Part shown: in pieces, positions 42,500 through 51,104 of the stretch
Layout of the letters: every line of letters starts with the position of its first letter
Numbering within the stretch: position 1 is the first letter of the stretch
Source: VXNE01 sp965217825
GTDB lineage: Bacteria > Pseudomonadota > Gammaproteobacteria > Pseudomonadales > Azotimanducaceae
DNA: 64,000 bases
Direction of reading: 5' to 3'
NCBI GenBank assembly: GCA_965217825.1
Contig: OZ244571.1
Span: forward strand, 4,092,001-4,156,000
Position numbers and translations under genes: made by a program
The notes under the pieces: generated by a model
What the model saw: only the letters and a program-made list of their open reading frames with translations
Database searches by the model: none
Told to the model about the DNA's origin: nothing

Positions 42500-44278
42500 C
42501 TAGGAGGGCGTCCGAGAACAGGGCACTTGGCGGCATTTTGCTCCTGCTGACGCGTATCGGCTCATGTCGGTTGCTCCGGCAACACGGCCCCGCCACGCGG
42601 CAAGTCGAGCCCAGACGTCTCGTTATGCTTTTTTCGACTGAAAAGGGGCGCGGCCAGACCGTTTCGTCACTTCCAGAGATCCCGCGGGCCCGATTCTACG
42701 CCATCGCCGCCCTTTGCCCGAACTCCAGGCACACCGCTCCCCGGAGCGCCGCATGGACCATTTTCTTGACGTTGTGCGCGGAGCAGACCAGCGAGAACTC
42801 GCTGTCCACCTTCGACTTGCCCCGCACACCGAAACCCCGGAAACCCGTGTTCTTGATCTGCCCGAACACCGGTTCCACTATCGCCTTGCGGCGTCGGTAA
42901 ACGGCCCGACCCTCCGGCCGCGACATCCGCTCGTTCATCGCCCGGCGCAACGGCTCTTGGCCATCGCTCGTCACCGTCCGCGCCGCCCCGGACTTCGACC
43001 GGCAACAGCGATCGTGATAGGCGCAGGCCGCGCAAACCTCGGCCTCGCCCCGATACTCGCGCCGGCCCCGGGCGTCCACGCGCCGCAACGCCAGGAACTG
43101 GCCGCCGGGACAATGAAAACCGTCCCGCGCCTCGTCGTAGCGAAAGTCCGCCTTCACCAAGGGGCGATCGCTGTCCTCCACGCCGGTCGCGGCCGGCTTC
43201 TCGCCGCGGTCCGTCGCGATGTACGCCTCCACCCCCCGGTCCGACACCGCCCGCAGGTTGTCCCCCGAGTAATAGCCGTTGTCCAGGCTCATCTTGTCCG
43301 GCAAGCGGCCGCTCGACGCCTCCAGCTCGTCCAGCGCCCGGCCGACCTCGCCTTGGTCGTTCGCCGCTTGGCTGACGTGTTGGCCGACAATGATCTGCGC
43401 GTCCCCGTCCACCCCGATCTGCGCGTTGTAGGCGTAATCGAACGCCCCCTTCTTGCCCATGATCCGCGCGTCCTTGTCGGCGAAGCTGATCTGCTTCTTG
43501 TCCTCGATCTCCCGCCCCGGCCGCAGCTCCGCCTCGCGCGCCTCCAGCGCCCGCTTCGCCTCGCGTATCCGCTCCAGGCGCTGTTCCTTGTCGCGCAAGT
43601 CCTCCCGCAACTCGTAGCCCGTGGCGTCCCGGTACGCGCGGTCCTCCTCCTCGTCGCAGCGCCGCGCCTGTTCCGACAGCGCCTCGATCTCCTCGCACAG
43701 CGCGCGCTCCCGCTCCCGCATCCGACCGTAGCTCATCGCCTTGTGCTTCGAACTGTTCGCCTTGAACTTCGAGCCGTCCAGACTCACATGGCCCAGCGAA
43801 GCCATGTCGAGCTCCAGCGCCATGCGCACCGTCTGCTTGAAGCAGGACCGGAAAAAGTCCCCGCGGTCCTTGCGGAAATCGCTCAGCACCCGAAAGTTCG
43901 GGCAGTGCTTGCCCGCGATGTGCATGAACCCCAAATCCTCGTTGCACCGCTTCTCGATCTGCCGCGAACTGAAAACCCCGTGGCTGTACGCGTATATCAG
44001 AATCGAGACGATCTGCCGCGGCGCGTACGCGCGCTGGCCCCGGCGGCTGTATCGGGCGTCCACCTCCGAGGTGTCCAACTGCTCGAACAAGTCCCGATAC
44101 ACGAAACAATCGTGGTCGTCCGGCAGCAGGTCGAAAACGTTGCTGGGGAAAAGTTGGCTCTGGGAGTAATCCGCCGGGTAGTCCTTGAAGGGAGGCATCC
44201 AACACCCTCTCGTCAGCAAGGATCAAACGATATCACAAAGGATATGCGGGGGGTGCCCGTTCTCGGACAGCCTCCTAG
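42500..44278 (-). mobile_element. IS1182-type insertion sequence, copy 2
   Basis: 1,779 bases, the same length and, as far as read, the same sequence as 21618-23396 but inverted. CTAG flanks both ends (42500-42503 and 44275-44278). Inserted within a DUF262/AlbA_2 gene. The two copies could recombine and flip the 19-kb segment between them. Confidence 0.9.
42696..44198 (-). CDS. IS1182-family transposase, copy 2
   Basis: 500 residues identical to the copy at 21698-23200, including VSLDGSKFKAN, KMSLDNGYYSG, the CAACAYHDRCC cluster and VEPVFGQIKN. Start ATG at 44198. Identity of both frames and of the flanking non-coding parts implies recent transposition. Confidence 0.92.
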   Translation of the reverse strand: MPPFKDYPADYSQSQLFPSNVFDLLPDDHDCFVYRDLFEQLDTSEVDARYSRRGQRAYAPRQIVSILIYAYSHGVFSSRQIEKRCNEDLGFMHIAGKHCPNFRVLSDFRKDRGDFFRSCFKQTVRMALELDMASLGHVSLDGSKFKANSSKHKAMSYGRMRERERALCEEIEALSEQARRCDEEEDRAYRDATGYELREDLRDKEQRLERIREAKRALEAREAELRPGREIEDKKQISFADKDARIMGKKGAFDYAYNAQIGVDGDAQIIVGQHVSQAANDQGEVGRALDELEASSGRLPDKMSLDNGYYSGDNLRAVSDRGVEAYIATDRGEKPAATGVEDSDRPLVKADFRYDEARDGFHCPGGQFLALRRVDARGRREYRGEAEVCAACAYHDRCCRSKSGAARTVTSDGQEPLRRAMNERMSRPEGRAVYRRRKAIVEPVFGQIKNTGFRGFGVRGKSKVDSEFSLVCSAHNVKKMVHAALRGAVCLEFGQRAAMA

Positions 44279-44889
44279 GTGATCGCTTCGTCCCGCCCTC
44301 CCGTATGCAGGTTGAGCCGGGCCGTCGACTTGAACTCGACGACGGACGGTTCGCCGCCGTCGATCAGCGAACGCACACCGCGGTCAAGAGCCATGCCGTC
44401 CTCCGCGAACGGACTCTCGCTGCGATCCGGTTGCCGGTTTACGGGCTTGCCCATCGCCCCTTCCGCATGCCGCAGCAGGCTTTCGAAGCGGTGGTTGAAG
44501 AACTGCGCAAAGTCATCGCGGCGCAGGGCGGCCGGATCAACGCCATGCGTGCGGAGAAAACCGTCGAGGACATGTGACTCAATGCCGTCGCCCGACTCGA
44601 TGCGCGAGAGATAGACACTGGGCGCGTTGCCGCCAATTCGACGGTTGGTGTGCACATCCAGCGCCGTCTTGTTCACGATGGAGTTGTAGATTGATGAGTC
44701 GATCCCATGGGTTTCGCACCAATGCCGAGGAAAGATGTGGTGGATGTCTATCGCATCCTCCATATAGGCGTGGACGTCGATCGGCCGCCCCGTCTTGAAA
44801 TCGCGGCCGCCTTGCTTCATTTGAAGCGCATAGAACCCCTTGTACGCCGCGCTGTTGCGAGTGCGCAATGTGAGCAGCCGGTCGGCCTT
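44279..44889 (-). pseudogene. DUF262/HNH (GmrSD-like) restriction protein, broken by MITE and IS1182
   Basis: C-terminal part of a DUF262/DUF1524-type nuclease: AKADRLLTLRTRNSAAYKGF, the HNH motif DAIDIHHIFPRHWCETHGID, NSIVNKTALDVHTNRRIGGN and SVYLSRIESGDGIESHVLDG. The reading then enters an AlbA_2 domain (GEPSVVEFKSTARLNLHTGG) cut by IS1182 at 44278. At its 5' side the frame begins in the MITE at 44890, and the DUF262 N-terminal domain is missing. The original protein was a fusion of a GmrSD-type modified-DNA nuclease with a Schlafen-type DNA-binding domain. HHIFP is the catalytic His-Asn-His-type core. Confidence 0.78.
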
Positions 44890-44998
44890 GGCTGTCCGAG
44901 AATACGTTTTTTCGCAAAACACAATTTTTAAGTCATCGATTTACAACAAATAAAATTTCAAAAATCGTGATTTTTCGAGTTCTCGGACAGCCTCCTAG
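44890..44998 (-). mobile_element. IS1182-related MITE-like element
   Basis: An AT-rich, non-coding insert of about 109 bases. Its left end GGCTGTCCGAGAA (44890-44902) and right end TTCTCGGACAGCC (44980-44992) are perfect 13-base inverses and match the ends of the IS1182 copies (GAGGCTGTCCGAGAAC). CTAG follows on the right (44995-44998) but not clearly on the left. It would be moved by the IS1182 transposase. Confidence 0.75.
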
Positions 44999-45000
44999 CA

Positions 45001-45369
45001 GGAGTCTCGTTCTTTCCGGAGTCCCATATCTGTTCCTCAACTGTCGACCCAGTCGGAACCTTCACAATCGCAGGATATCCCAACTCCAAGAGCAAGAAGT
45101 TCCATGGCGAGACCGTACATCCCAGGCTTTACCATTATTCCGATGTTGGCAGAACAAATTCCTTCGTTGGCCAAGACCCCAATTTTTCGGAAGAGACGCA
45201 CATTTTCGTGAACTATAGTCAGAGGCACTCTCGGGACGCGCAAGGGCGGCGTGTCAACTCAATTTCGCCCAAAGGAAAGAGTGGCGGTCCGGTCTTCAAC
45301 ATCGGCGACTGTCCGATCCCACCATACTGGCAGGACTTCAAAACCCTAAACCGTGCTTGGCCGGTCTAG
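45001..45369 (+). pseudogene. Trypsin-like serine protease C-terminal fragment
   Basis: An open frame with no start enters directly from the MITE. It codes VDPVGTFTIAGYPNSKSKKF, HYSDVGRTNSFVGQD, FSEETHIFVNYSQRHSRDAQ and the active-site motif SPKGKSGGPVFNIG, ending at 45369. GYP and GKSGGPVF are hallmarks of bacterial trypsin-like peptidases, the serine being catalytic; the His and Asp of the triad would lie in the missing N-terminal half. Too long and orderly for chance (122 codons), so it is a true gene end cut by the mobile-element rearrangement. Confidence 0.72.
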
Positions 45370-45489
45370 CCATCGAGCACCACAAATCTCAGAATACGGT
45401 TGTTGGCACTCGCATTTAGACAATACTGCGTGCGGTACAACACCTGCTCTAGTTCAGCGACCAGGAGCGCCGGTTCCATGTGCGCATTG

Positions 45490-46377
45490 CTAGTCCAGCC
45501 TCCTGATCTCATTCGGCTCGCCCGTGGAGCCTTTCGTGATGCCGGAGACCCTGGCATTCCTGCTTGAGACGCGCGGGAACTTCCGCGACAGCTCCGGCCC
45601 CGCGGCGGTGAGACCGCCATCGACCAGAATCGTCTCTCCCGTCACGAATTCGGAGTCCTCGCTCGCGAGGAAGAGCGCGGCGCCGGCCACGTGGTTGCCC
45701 GTGCCGTACGCCGGCCAGGGCTGGGACTTGGCAAAGGCCGCCCTGAGCGGATCAAGATCATCGCCATCAGATCCGGGCCGGGTTCCCGCCGAAAGCGGCG
45801 TGGCGATAAACCCCGGGCAGATTGCGTTTACCCTGATCAGATCGGGCGCCAGTTCGACGGCCGCCGATTTCGAAAGGCTGATCACCGCCGCCTTCGCCGC
45901 CGAATAAACCAGCGGGCCACCATCGCCGCTCAGTCCGGCGACGGATGCGGTGTTGATGATGGACCCACCCTTGCCGGCTCTCTTCATGATTCTCGCCGCG
46001 TGTTTGATGCCCAGGAATACGCCTTTGGCGAGCACATCGAACGTATAGTCCCAATCGCTCACGGTGGTCTCGGTCAGAGGACCGACCGCACCGCCGACAC
46101 CGGCATTGTTGAACACGATATCCAGCCCGCCGTATTCATCCAGCCCGCGCTGCAGCATGGCTTCGACATCGGCCTCGCTGGCCACGTCCGTTCGAATGAA
46201 TGAAGCATGGCCGCGATACCCGGCGCCGTCAGCGGCAGCGAGCGCGGCGTTCCCTGTCTCGGTGTTGTAGTCGGCGATCACCACCCTTGCGCCTTCCTCG
46301 AGAAAGCGCATGACAGTCGCAAGACCCATCCCGCTGGCGCCGCCGGTAATCACCGCCACCTTGTTTTCAAGTCGCAT
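45490..46377 (-). CDS. Short-chain dehydrogenase/reductase with C-terminal tail
   Basis: 295 residues with cofactor motif TGGASGMG, NNAG in DIVFNNAGVGG, catalytic serine in TASVAGLSGDGG, Y-x3-K in YSAAK, and ICPGFIATPL. The main fold ends near GETILVDGGLT, about residue 252. The last 40 residues (SRKFPRVSSRNARVSGITKG) extend beyond the family and may be read-through of a lost stop. ATG at 46377 is chosen because the family starts at MRLENKVAVITGG. Substrate unknown; a 3-oxoacyl-ACP-reductase-like secondary alcohol dehydrogenase is a fair general description. Confidence 0.9.
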   Translation of the reverse strand: MRLENKVAVITGGASGMGLATVMRFLEEGARVVIADYNTETGNAALAAADGAGYRGHASFIRTDVASEADVEAMLQRGLDEYGGLDIVFNNAGVGGAVGPLTETTVSDWDYTFDVLAKGVFLGIKHAARIMKRAGKGGSIINTASVAGLSGDGGPLVYSAAKAAVISLSKSAAVELAPDLIRVNAICPGFIATPLSAGTRPGSDGDDLDPLRAAFAKSQPWPAYGTGNHVAGAALFLASEDSEFVTGETILVDGGLTAAGPELSRKFPRVSSRNARVSGITKGSTGEPNEIRRLD

Positions 46378-46694
46378 CGTTCGCAGGTAGTGGGTCAGTT
46401 TGAAATTTCGGACATTCGCATGGTTAGGTTCTGGCGCTCGACGTGCTGGCCTTGCCCATGTCGGGATCGCCTTCGACGCGAATCTTCTTGACCCCTCTGC
46501 GCTCGGAACGGCTGTAGCAGGTATCAAGCCGCGTGTTGCAACCGGCGGGACCGAATAGCTTGATTGGCTGTAAGCCCCATCGCTCCCGATCATACCTTGT
46601 ACGGCTTACAGGTAGGCGTTGTGGCCGTTCAAATCCGCGCCCTCAAATCGTCCATCAAATCGATAGCGGTCATGCCGCTTCATTGGCGGGATGG
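46378..46694. other. Intergenic stretch with a perfect inverted repeat
   Basis: No gene supported. Arms CTGTAAGCC (46568-46576) and GGCTTACAG (46603-46611) are exact inverses with a 26-base loop. It lies between the hicA remnant and the SDR gene and may be a terminator stem or a regulator site. Confidence 0.5.
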
Positions 46695-46907
46695 CTAGAA
46701 TCGTTTGTCCAGCCCAGCTTGTTTCATGATGTTATTGGCGGTGTGTCGGCTCTTTATCGTACTTGGAACGGTGATCGTCCCGTTGGGGCGATCAGAATGC
46801 TTCCATTGTTCGTGGCTGCTCCGGCCTTGGCGATCCTTGGGCCAGCCCGCTCCCCTGAGGAGGCTTTTGACCTCCTTTCGAAGGTTGCCATGCCGACGCT
46901 CTATGTC
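46695..46907 (-). pseudogene. HicA-type toxin frame without a start codon
   Basis: The frame reads DIERRHGNLRKEVKSLLRGA, GWPKDRQGRSSHEQWKHSDR, TITVPSTIKSRHTANNIMKQ and AGLDKRF, ending at 46695. KSRHTAN-I-KQAGL is the HicA double-stranded-RNA-binding-like end, and the histidine of SSHEQW matches the catalytic position. No ATG, GTG or TTG lies in this frame before the conserved part, and the frame overlaps the HicB end. It is either a decayed toxin or one made only by re-initiation on an unusual codon. It follows HicB, which is intact. Confidence 0.7.
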
Positions 46908-47227
46908 TAATACGCGTAGGCTTGATCCATTTCCTCCTCGAACACAAAGCGAGGTCGTGAAATCGCCGCTGACTTTCGGGCGCGTCCGGCGGATTTTGTG
47001 GTCGCGGGTCGCTCCAAGGAACGGACACGTACCGTCACGCGCACCACCGCATCTCGCGGAACCCCAAGATTCCGTTCAATCAGTTGAGGCACAACCTCCA
47101 TGGCCGCATCAAATAGGTTCCCGAGCGTGTCGGCCTCCAGGGTCAAGCCTGGAATGTCGTCGCTTGTACCCACAAACACGCGGCTTTCCTCACAACGAAT
47201 CACATCGATGCTGAACTTGTAGTCCAT
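46907..47227 (-). CDS. HicB-type antitoxin (DUF1902-like)
   Basis: 106 residues. The partial RNase-H-like fold of HicB is visible: DVIRCEESRVFVGTSDDIPG and LTLEADTLGNLFDAAMEVVP. The C-terminal part is basic (KSAGRARKSAAISRPRFVFE). The DIPGL segment and length fit DUF1902 antitoxins, which precede HicA toxins of the KSRHTAN type. The gene is intact and lies directly before the startless toxin frame. ATG at 47227 is used. Confidence 0.82.
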   Translation of the reverse strand: MDYKFSIDVIRCEESRVFVGTSDDIPGLTLEADTLGNLFDAAMEVVPQLIERNLGVPRDAVVRVTVRVRSLERPATTKSAGRARKSAAISRPRFVFEEEMDQAYAY

Positions 47228-47530
47228 ATGATTCCGGCTTCGCCTAGCGGGGCGTGGACATCAGGCCCGCCATTGTCGAGTCACCGCACGCATGTGTCAA
47301 CGCACCCCTGGCGAACTTCAAACTGATCCCTACCACGGCGGAATGACCGGGATGCTGGAGTCCCGCAGGACCATTCAGCGCAGTGGATTCGCGGCGATTT
47401 CATTATCGGACAAGCGCAATACGCGTTTCGCAACAAAATCAAGTTGTGTTTCCGACGGATTCACCAAGTCCGTTCGAATGGACTGCACCTTGGTAATATC
47501 TCGGATCGACACAACCAGTAAGCGACGGCG
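47228..47530. other. Divergent intergenic region
   Basis: About 300 bases between the HicB start and the PhyH-like gene start, which read away from each other, so both promoters must lie here. Some plus-strand frame (47292-47558) is open but has no family sequence. No clear operator palindrome was found. Confidence 0.5.
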
Positions 47531-48364
47531 ATGCAGCGAATCACGTACAACGTCATGAGAGAGCACCTGGGCGACGCCCCCATCGTTCGCGAGGTGGACG
47601 TAGATGCCACGCCCGAAGAGTTGGATTCGCTCGACCGCGATGGGTATCTGGTTCGCGAGCGGGTGATCGAGGGCGAATGGCTGGAATCGTTGCGATCAGC
47701 CATTGACCGGATGGCCGAAGCCGAGTGGCCTGAAATTCGACCGTATTCCGAAGACAACCTTCCCGAGCGTACCTGGGGAGCCATTCTGCGCCACCTGCTT
47801 GACAAGGATGCGACGTTCCATGAACTGATCGCCTGGCCACCGGCATTGTCGGTCGCGCGCGCCATGATGGGGCCGTTGGTGCGGGTACGTGGCATGCACG
47901 CCCACATCACGTTTGCCGGGGAGGAGCCTCAGGACATTCCCTGGCACCAACACCTTCGTGTCGTCTCCGAACCGCTACCCCCGTGGTTCTCGCAGCCGCA
48001 TGCCATCGACTGCCTGATTTACCTTGACGAATTGAGCGATGAGACAGACGCGTTGTCAGTCGTACCCGGATCTCACCGCTGGCTCGATCGAGAGCCGCCG
48101 CGATTGCGCTATGAATCGTTGCCGAACGAGCAAAAGCTTCGAATACCGGCGGGGAGCATGGTGATCATCCACGCCAACCTGTGGCACCGTGCCCTGCCGA
48201 CGCTTCAAGGCAAGCGGCGCATGATCATACTGTCCTATACGCCCTGCTGGCTGAGGGAGTCGCCCCATGGCGGACCACCTCCCAAGGACGGTTTGACCCG
48301 GGACCTGGCCGCCGGGGGCGACCGGGAGATTCGCGAACTGCTCGGGCTTGTGGGATTCACGTAG
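47531..48364 (+). CDS. Phytanoyl-CoA dioxygenase-family protein, altered metal motif
   Basis: 277-residue member of the PhyH-like iron/2-oxoglutarate oxygenases. The N-terminal ELDSLDRDGYLVRERVIEGE, the IPWHQHLR region, IDCLIYLDELSDETDALSVV and IIHANLWHRALPTLQG are in family order. The usual iron triad begins H-x-D in W-H-Q-D; here it is W-H-Q-H, so the aspartate is missing or moved. The distal histidine (HRAL) and an arginine for 2-oxoglutarate (GKRRMIIL) are present. Loss of the acid occurs in halogenases and in inactive members. It is followed closely by an NTF2-like gene, suggesting an operon of small-molecule metabolism. Confidence 0.82.
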   Translation: MQRITYNVMREHLGDAPIVREVDVDATPEELDSLDRDGYLVRERVIEGEWLESLRSAIDRMAEAEWPEIRPYSEDNLPERTWGAILRHLLDKDATFHELIAWPPALSVARAMMGPLVRVRGMHAHITFAGEEPQDIPWHQHLRVVSEPLPPWFSQPHAIDCLIYLDELSDETDALSVVPGSHRWLDREPPRLRYESLPNEQKLRIPAGSMVIIHANLWHRALPTLQGKRRMIILSYTPCWLRESPHGGPPPKDGLTRDLAAGGDREIRELLGLVGFT

Positions 48365-48372
48365 GAGCCCGC

Positions 48373-49140
48373 GTGTCCGATCCGGAAACATCCGCGCTGG
48401 CGGTGTACTGGCGGTTCTTCGAAGGCACCAACTGCCGCGACTCGAAACAGGTCACCGATGCGCTGAACTACCCTCACGTCCGGATTTCTGCCCGCGGCAA
48501 TCCGAATGTCGTCCAGCACAGGCAGACGCATGCCCGCAAGATGTCCTTCGATCCGATGATTTCAACCGGATGGGACCATACCGTCGGCATGGAACCCAAA
48601 GTGCTCCACGTTGCGCCGCGCAAGGTGCATATCAAGGGCGGCTGGACCCGATATGACCGTGACAACAGACCGATCATGACCAATAGGGTGACGTACATCG
48701 CCACGCTTGCCGAGGGTCGCTGGGGATTGCAATCCCGCTTCGGCACCGACACCGATCTCTTCTGGGGAAAGCCGGAGGATCGCCCCGATGAAGGTGTGGT
48801 GGACCTTGACGACAACGCCAGGAAAGCCGAGAACGTCGTTGCATCTGCGCTGAACCTTATGGGTGTCGACAACCCCGGGGCCGCCCGACACTGCCACTAT
48901 CCGCTCCTGGTTATCCATCCCGGCGATGTCGAGTCGATTGCCGATGGCGAAGCACTGCAGCAAAAGCTACCCGCGAGCAAACCGCTGGTGAGCGATGTCG
49001 AGGCCATTCAGGTCGGTGCGACGGGCGTTAACGTCACCTTCCGCGCCACCGTCAACGAACGCCGGGTGGAAGGCGTATTCCTGGTGAAAGTCGATGATGC
49101 CCGGTGGGCCATCAAAGGCGGATCGTTCATCACTTCATAG
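48373..49140 (+). CDS. Uncharacterised protein with two NTF2/SnoaL-like halves
   Basis: 255 residues, starting at GTG 48373 with AGGAG five bases upstream. The N-terminal half has LAVYWRFFEGTNCRDSKQVT and NRVTYIATLAEGRWGLQSRF; the C-terminal half has ARKAENVVASALNLM and GVNVTFRATVNERRVEGVFL, ending WAIKGGSFITS. Both look like the cone-shaped NTF2/SnoaL fold used by small isomerases and cyclases, but no catalytic residue can be picked. It begins eight bases after the PhyH-like gene and is followed by another NTF2-like frame, so the three probably act in one pathway. Confidence 0.6.
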   Translation: MSDPETSALAVYWRFFEGTNCRDSKQVTDALNYPHVRISARGNPNVVQHRQTHARKMSFDPMISTGWDHTVGMEPKVLHVAPRKVHIKGGWTRYDRDNRPIMTNRVTYIATLAEGRWGLQSRFGTDTDLFWGKPEDRPDEGVVDLDDNARKAENVVASALNLMGVDNPGAARHCHYPLLVIHPGDVESIADGEALQQKLPASKPLVSDVEAIQVGATGVNVTFRATVNERRVEGVFLVKVDDARWAIKGGSFITS

Positions 49141-49183
49141 TACGATTCACACCATCTCTCTGACTTCCTGAAAGGAAACGCCT

Positions 49184-49630
49184 GTGACCGCTGGTGACAA
49201 TTCCAAACGTATCGCGAAGAAATCTCCGGGCGAGAGCATCGAGGAATCCGTGCTGGCGGCCGTGCAGGATTTCAGCGCAGCCACGGCGGCCGGAGACGTC
49301 GAACGGCAGTTGGCCTTTTACTCCGAAGCGTGGCAAAGCGATTCCGGCAGGACCAAGGCCGATCTGAGGGCGTCCTACCGGGAACAGGACCAACAGGCCA
49401 GCAGCGGGGACAAGCGTCTTGTCCTGGATGATGCCAAGGTGGTTGTGGAGGGGGATACGGCCATCATCGACCCGATAACGACGCGTTCGTCGGTCGGGGG
49501 CGGGTTCTTTCAATTCACAATGAAAAGGGAGACGGATGGCGAGTGGCGTTGCGTGTCCACGGCCGGGGTCCCGACACGGCGATATACGCTCGGAGAACGC
49601 GCGCAGCACCAGGGAGCTCATCTTAAGCGA
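49184..49630 (+). CDS. NTF2-like protein running into the GH32 pseudogene
   Basis: The frame starts at GTG 49184 (AAAGGA upstream). It codes ESVLAAVQDFSAATAAGDVE, RQLAFYSEAWQSDSG and IDPITTRSSVGGGFFQFTMK, a SnoaL/NTF2 fold, with a family end near GEWRCVSTAGVPTRRY. No stop follows: the frame passes through a 14-base tandem duplication (from 49622) and enters glycoside hydrolase sequence. The gene's natural end was probably lost by that duplication or deletion, so the C-terminus of the real protein is uncertain. Confidence 0.6.
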
Positions 49631-51003
49631 CCCGGCTTAAGCGACCCGGCGCGTCCGGCCTACCACTTCGTGGTACCGGAAGGTATCGCAATACCGTTCG
49701 ACCCCAATGGCGCATTTACTGGAAGGGCCGGTATCACCTGTTCTACATCTTCCAGGACACCCAACTGGGCAAGCGGTCGGACCACTGGGGCCACGTGTCG
49801 AGCACGGACCTGTTTCACTGGCGCCACCATCCCACGGGCCTTCTCGAAGGCATGTATAGCGGGAACTGCTTCATCAACGAGGATGGCGTTCCAACGATCT
49901 GCTACCACCAGGTTGGCCAGGGCAACGCCATGGCCGTGGCCCTTGACGATGACCTGAACGAGTGGAAGAAGCTCGACTCGAACCCGATCACACCGAAAAC
50001 GCGGGAGGGCGACGCGCACCACGAGAAGTACCGTTCATGGGATCCATTCGGTTGGCTCGAAGGCGACACCTACTACGCCATCTTCGGCGGCAAGCGGCCG
50101 GGCATCGCGAAGTCACCCACCCTCGAAGGCGAGTGGAAGTACGTGGGGGACCTGTTTGCCCACGGGGTCCCCGGTGTTTCGCTCGACGAGGACGTGTCCT
50201 GTCCGGACCTCTTCAAGCTGGGCGACAGGCACGTGCTTCTTTGCATCAGCCATCGCCTTGGCTGCCGTTACTACGTCGGCGACTGGAGAGATGAGAAGTT
50301 CTTCCCCGAGTCCCATGCCAAGATGAGTTGGGTCGACAACACGTTCTTTGCGCCGGAAAGCCTGGTGGACCACAAGGGCCGCCGAATCATGTGGGCCTGG
50401 ATTCTCGATGGGATTCGGTTCGACGTGCGTCCGAAGTTCGGCTGGTCCGGCACCATGAGCTTGCCGCAAGTGTTGTCCCTCGGCGATGACGGTCGACTCC
50501 GCATGGATGTCCCCGAAGAAATCGAAGCGCTGCGTTACGGCGCTTGCAGGATGGGCCCCTTGACAACCCAATCCGGCACGGACCTGGTTGTGGATGGCGT
50601 CGCCGGCGACAGCCTCGAGTTGCAAATCGAGATCGAGGGCACCGGGGCATCGACGTATGGCGTCAAGGTGTGCGCGTCGCCGGAAGGCCAGGAAGAAACA
50701 TCGATCTTCCATGACGCGAAAGAAAACCTGCTGAAGGTCGATACGCGCCGATCCGGGCCTCAGGACCTGCCCGGAACCGTCGAGGCGGCTCCATTTGAAC
50801 TGGAAGACGGCGAGAGGCTGAAATTAAGGATCTTCGTCGACCGATCCGTGGTTGAAGTCTTCGCCCATAGCCGTCAGGCAATCGCGCGGCGCATCTTTCC
50901 GTCGCGTCGGGACAGCGTTGGCGTGCGCCTGTTTTCGAGCGGGGGTGATGCCCGGGTGCATGCGCTCGAGGCCTGGAACATCACGCCGTCGAATCCCTAT
51001 TGA
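49622..51003 (+). pseudogene. Glycoside hydrolase family 32 enzyme, frameshifted
   Basis: Levanase/invertase-type fructan hydrolase. The start region LSDPARPAYHFVVPEGIAIP precedes FDPNGA, the aspartate being the nucleophile. At about 49711 the family continues in another frame as IYWKGRYHLFYIFQD and DHWGHVSSTDLFHWRHHPTG. YRSWDPFGWLEG carries the transition-state aspartate, and EDVSCPDLFKLGDRHVLLCI corresponds to the ECP acid/base region, with S in place of E. The C-terminal beta-sandwich ends RSVVEVFAHSRQAIA at 51003. One missing base near 49711 and the upstream 14-base duplication break the gene; no good start codon remains. Confidence 0.8.
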
Positions 51004-51104
51004 GAACCCGAGGACTATTCCCACGCCAATCGGGAATCACCACAAGGACCTCTGTTCCCGTATCGCCTGTCCCGGTATGCTCCTTGCCAGAGCTTTCACC
51101 ACGT

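Noticed and set aside
45490..46377. Second reading of the SDR as part of a larger operon with hicBA
   Set aside because: It is in the same direction but separated by 317 gene-free bases with an inverted repeat, so linkage is not supported.
46627..46636. GTTCAAATCC, similar to a tRNA T-loop
   Set aside because: The flanking bases do not form a T stem, and no acceptor or anticodon arm can be built around it.
46792..47028. Separate minus-strand gene overlapping hicB and hicA
   Set aside because: Its residues are the shadow of the HicA and HicB frames; the family sequence is in the other two frames.
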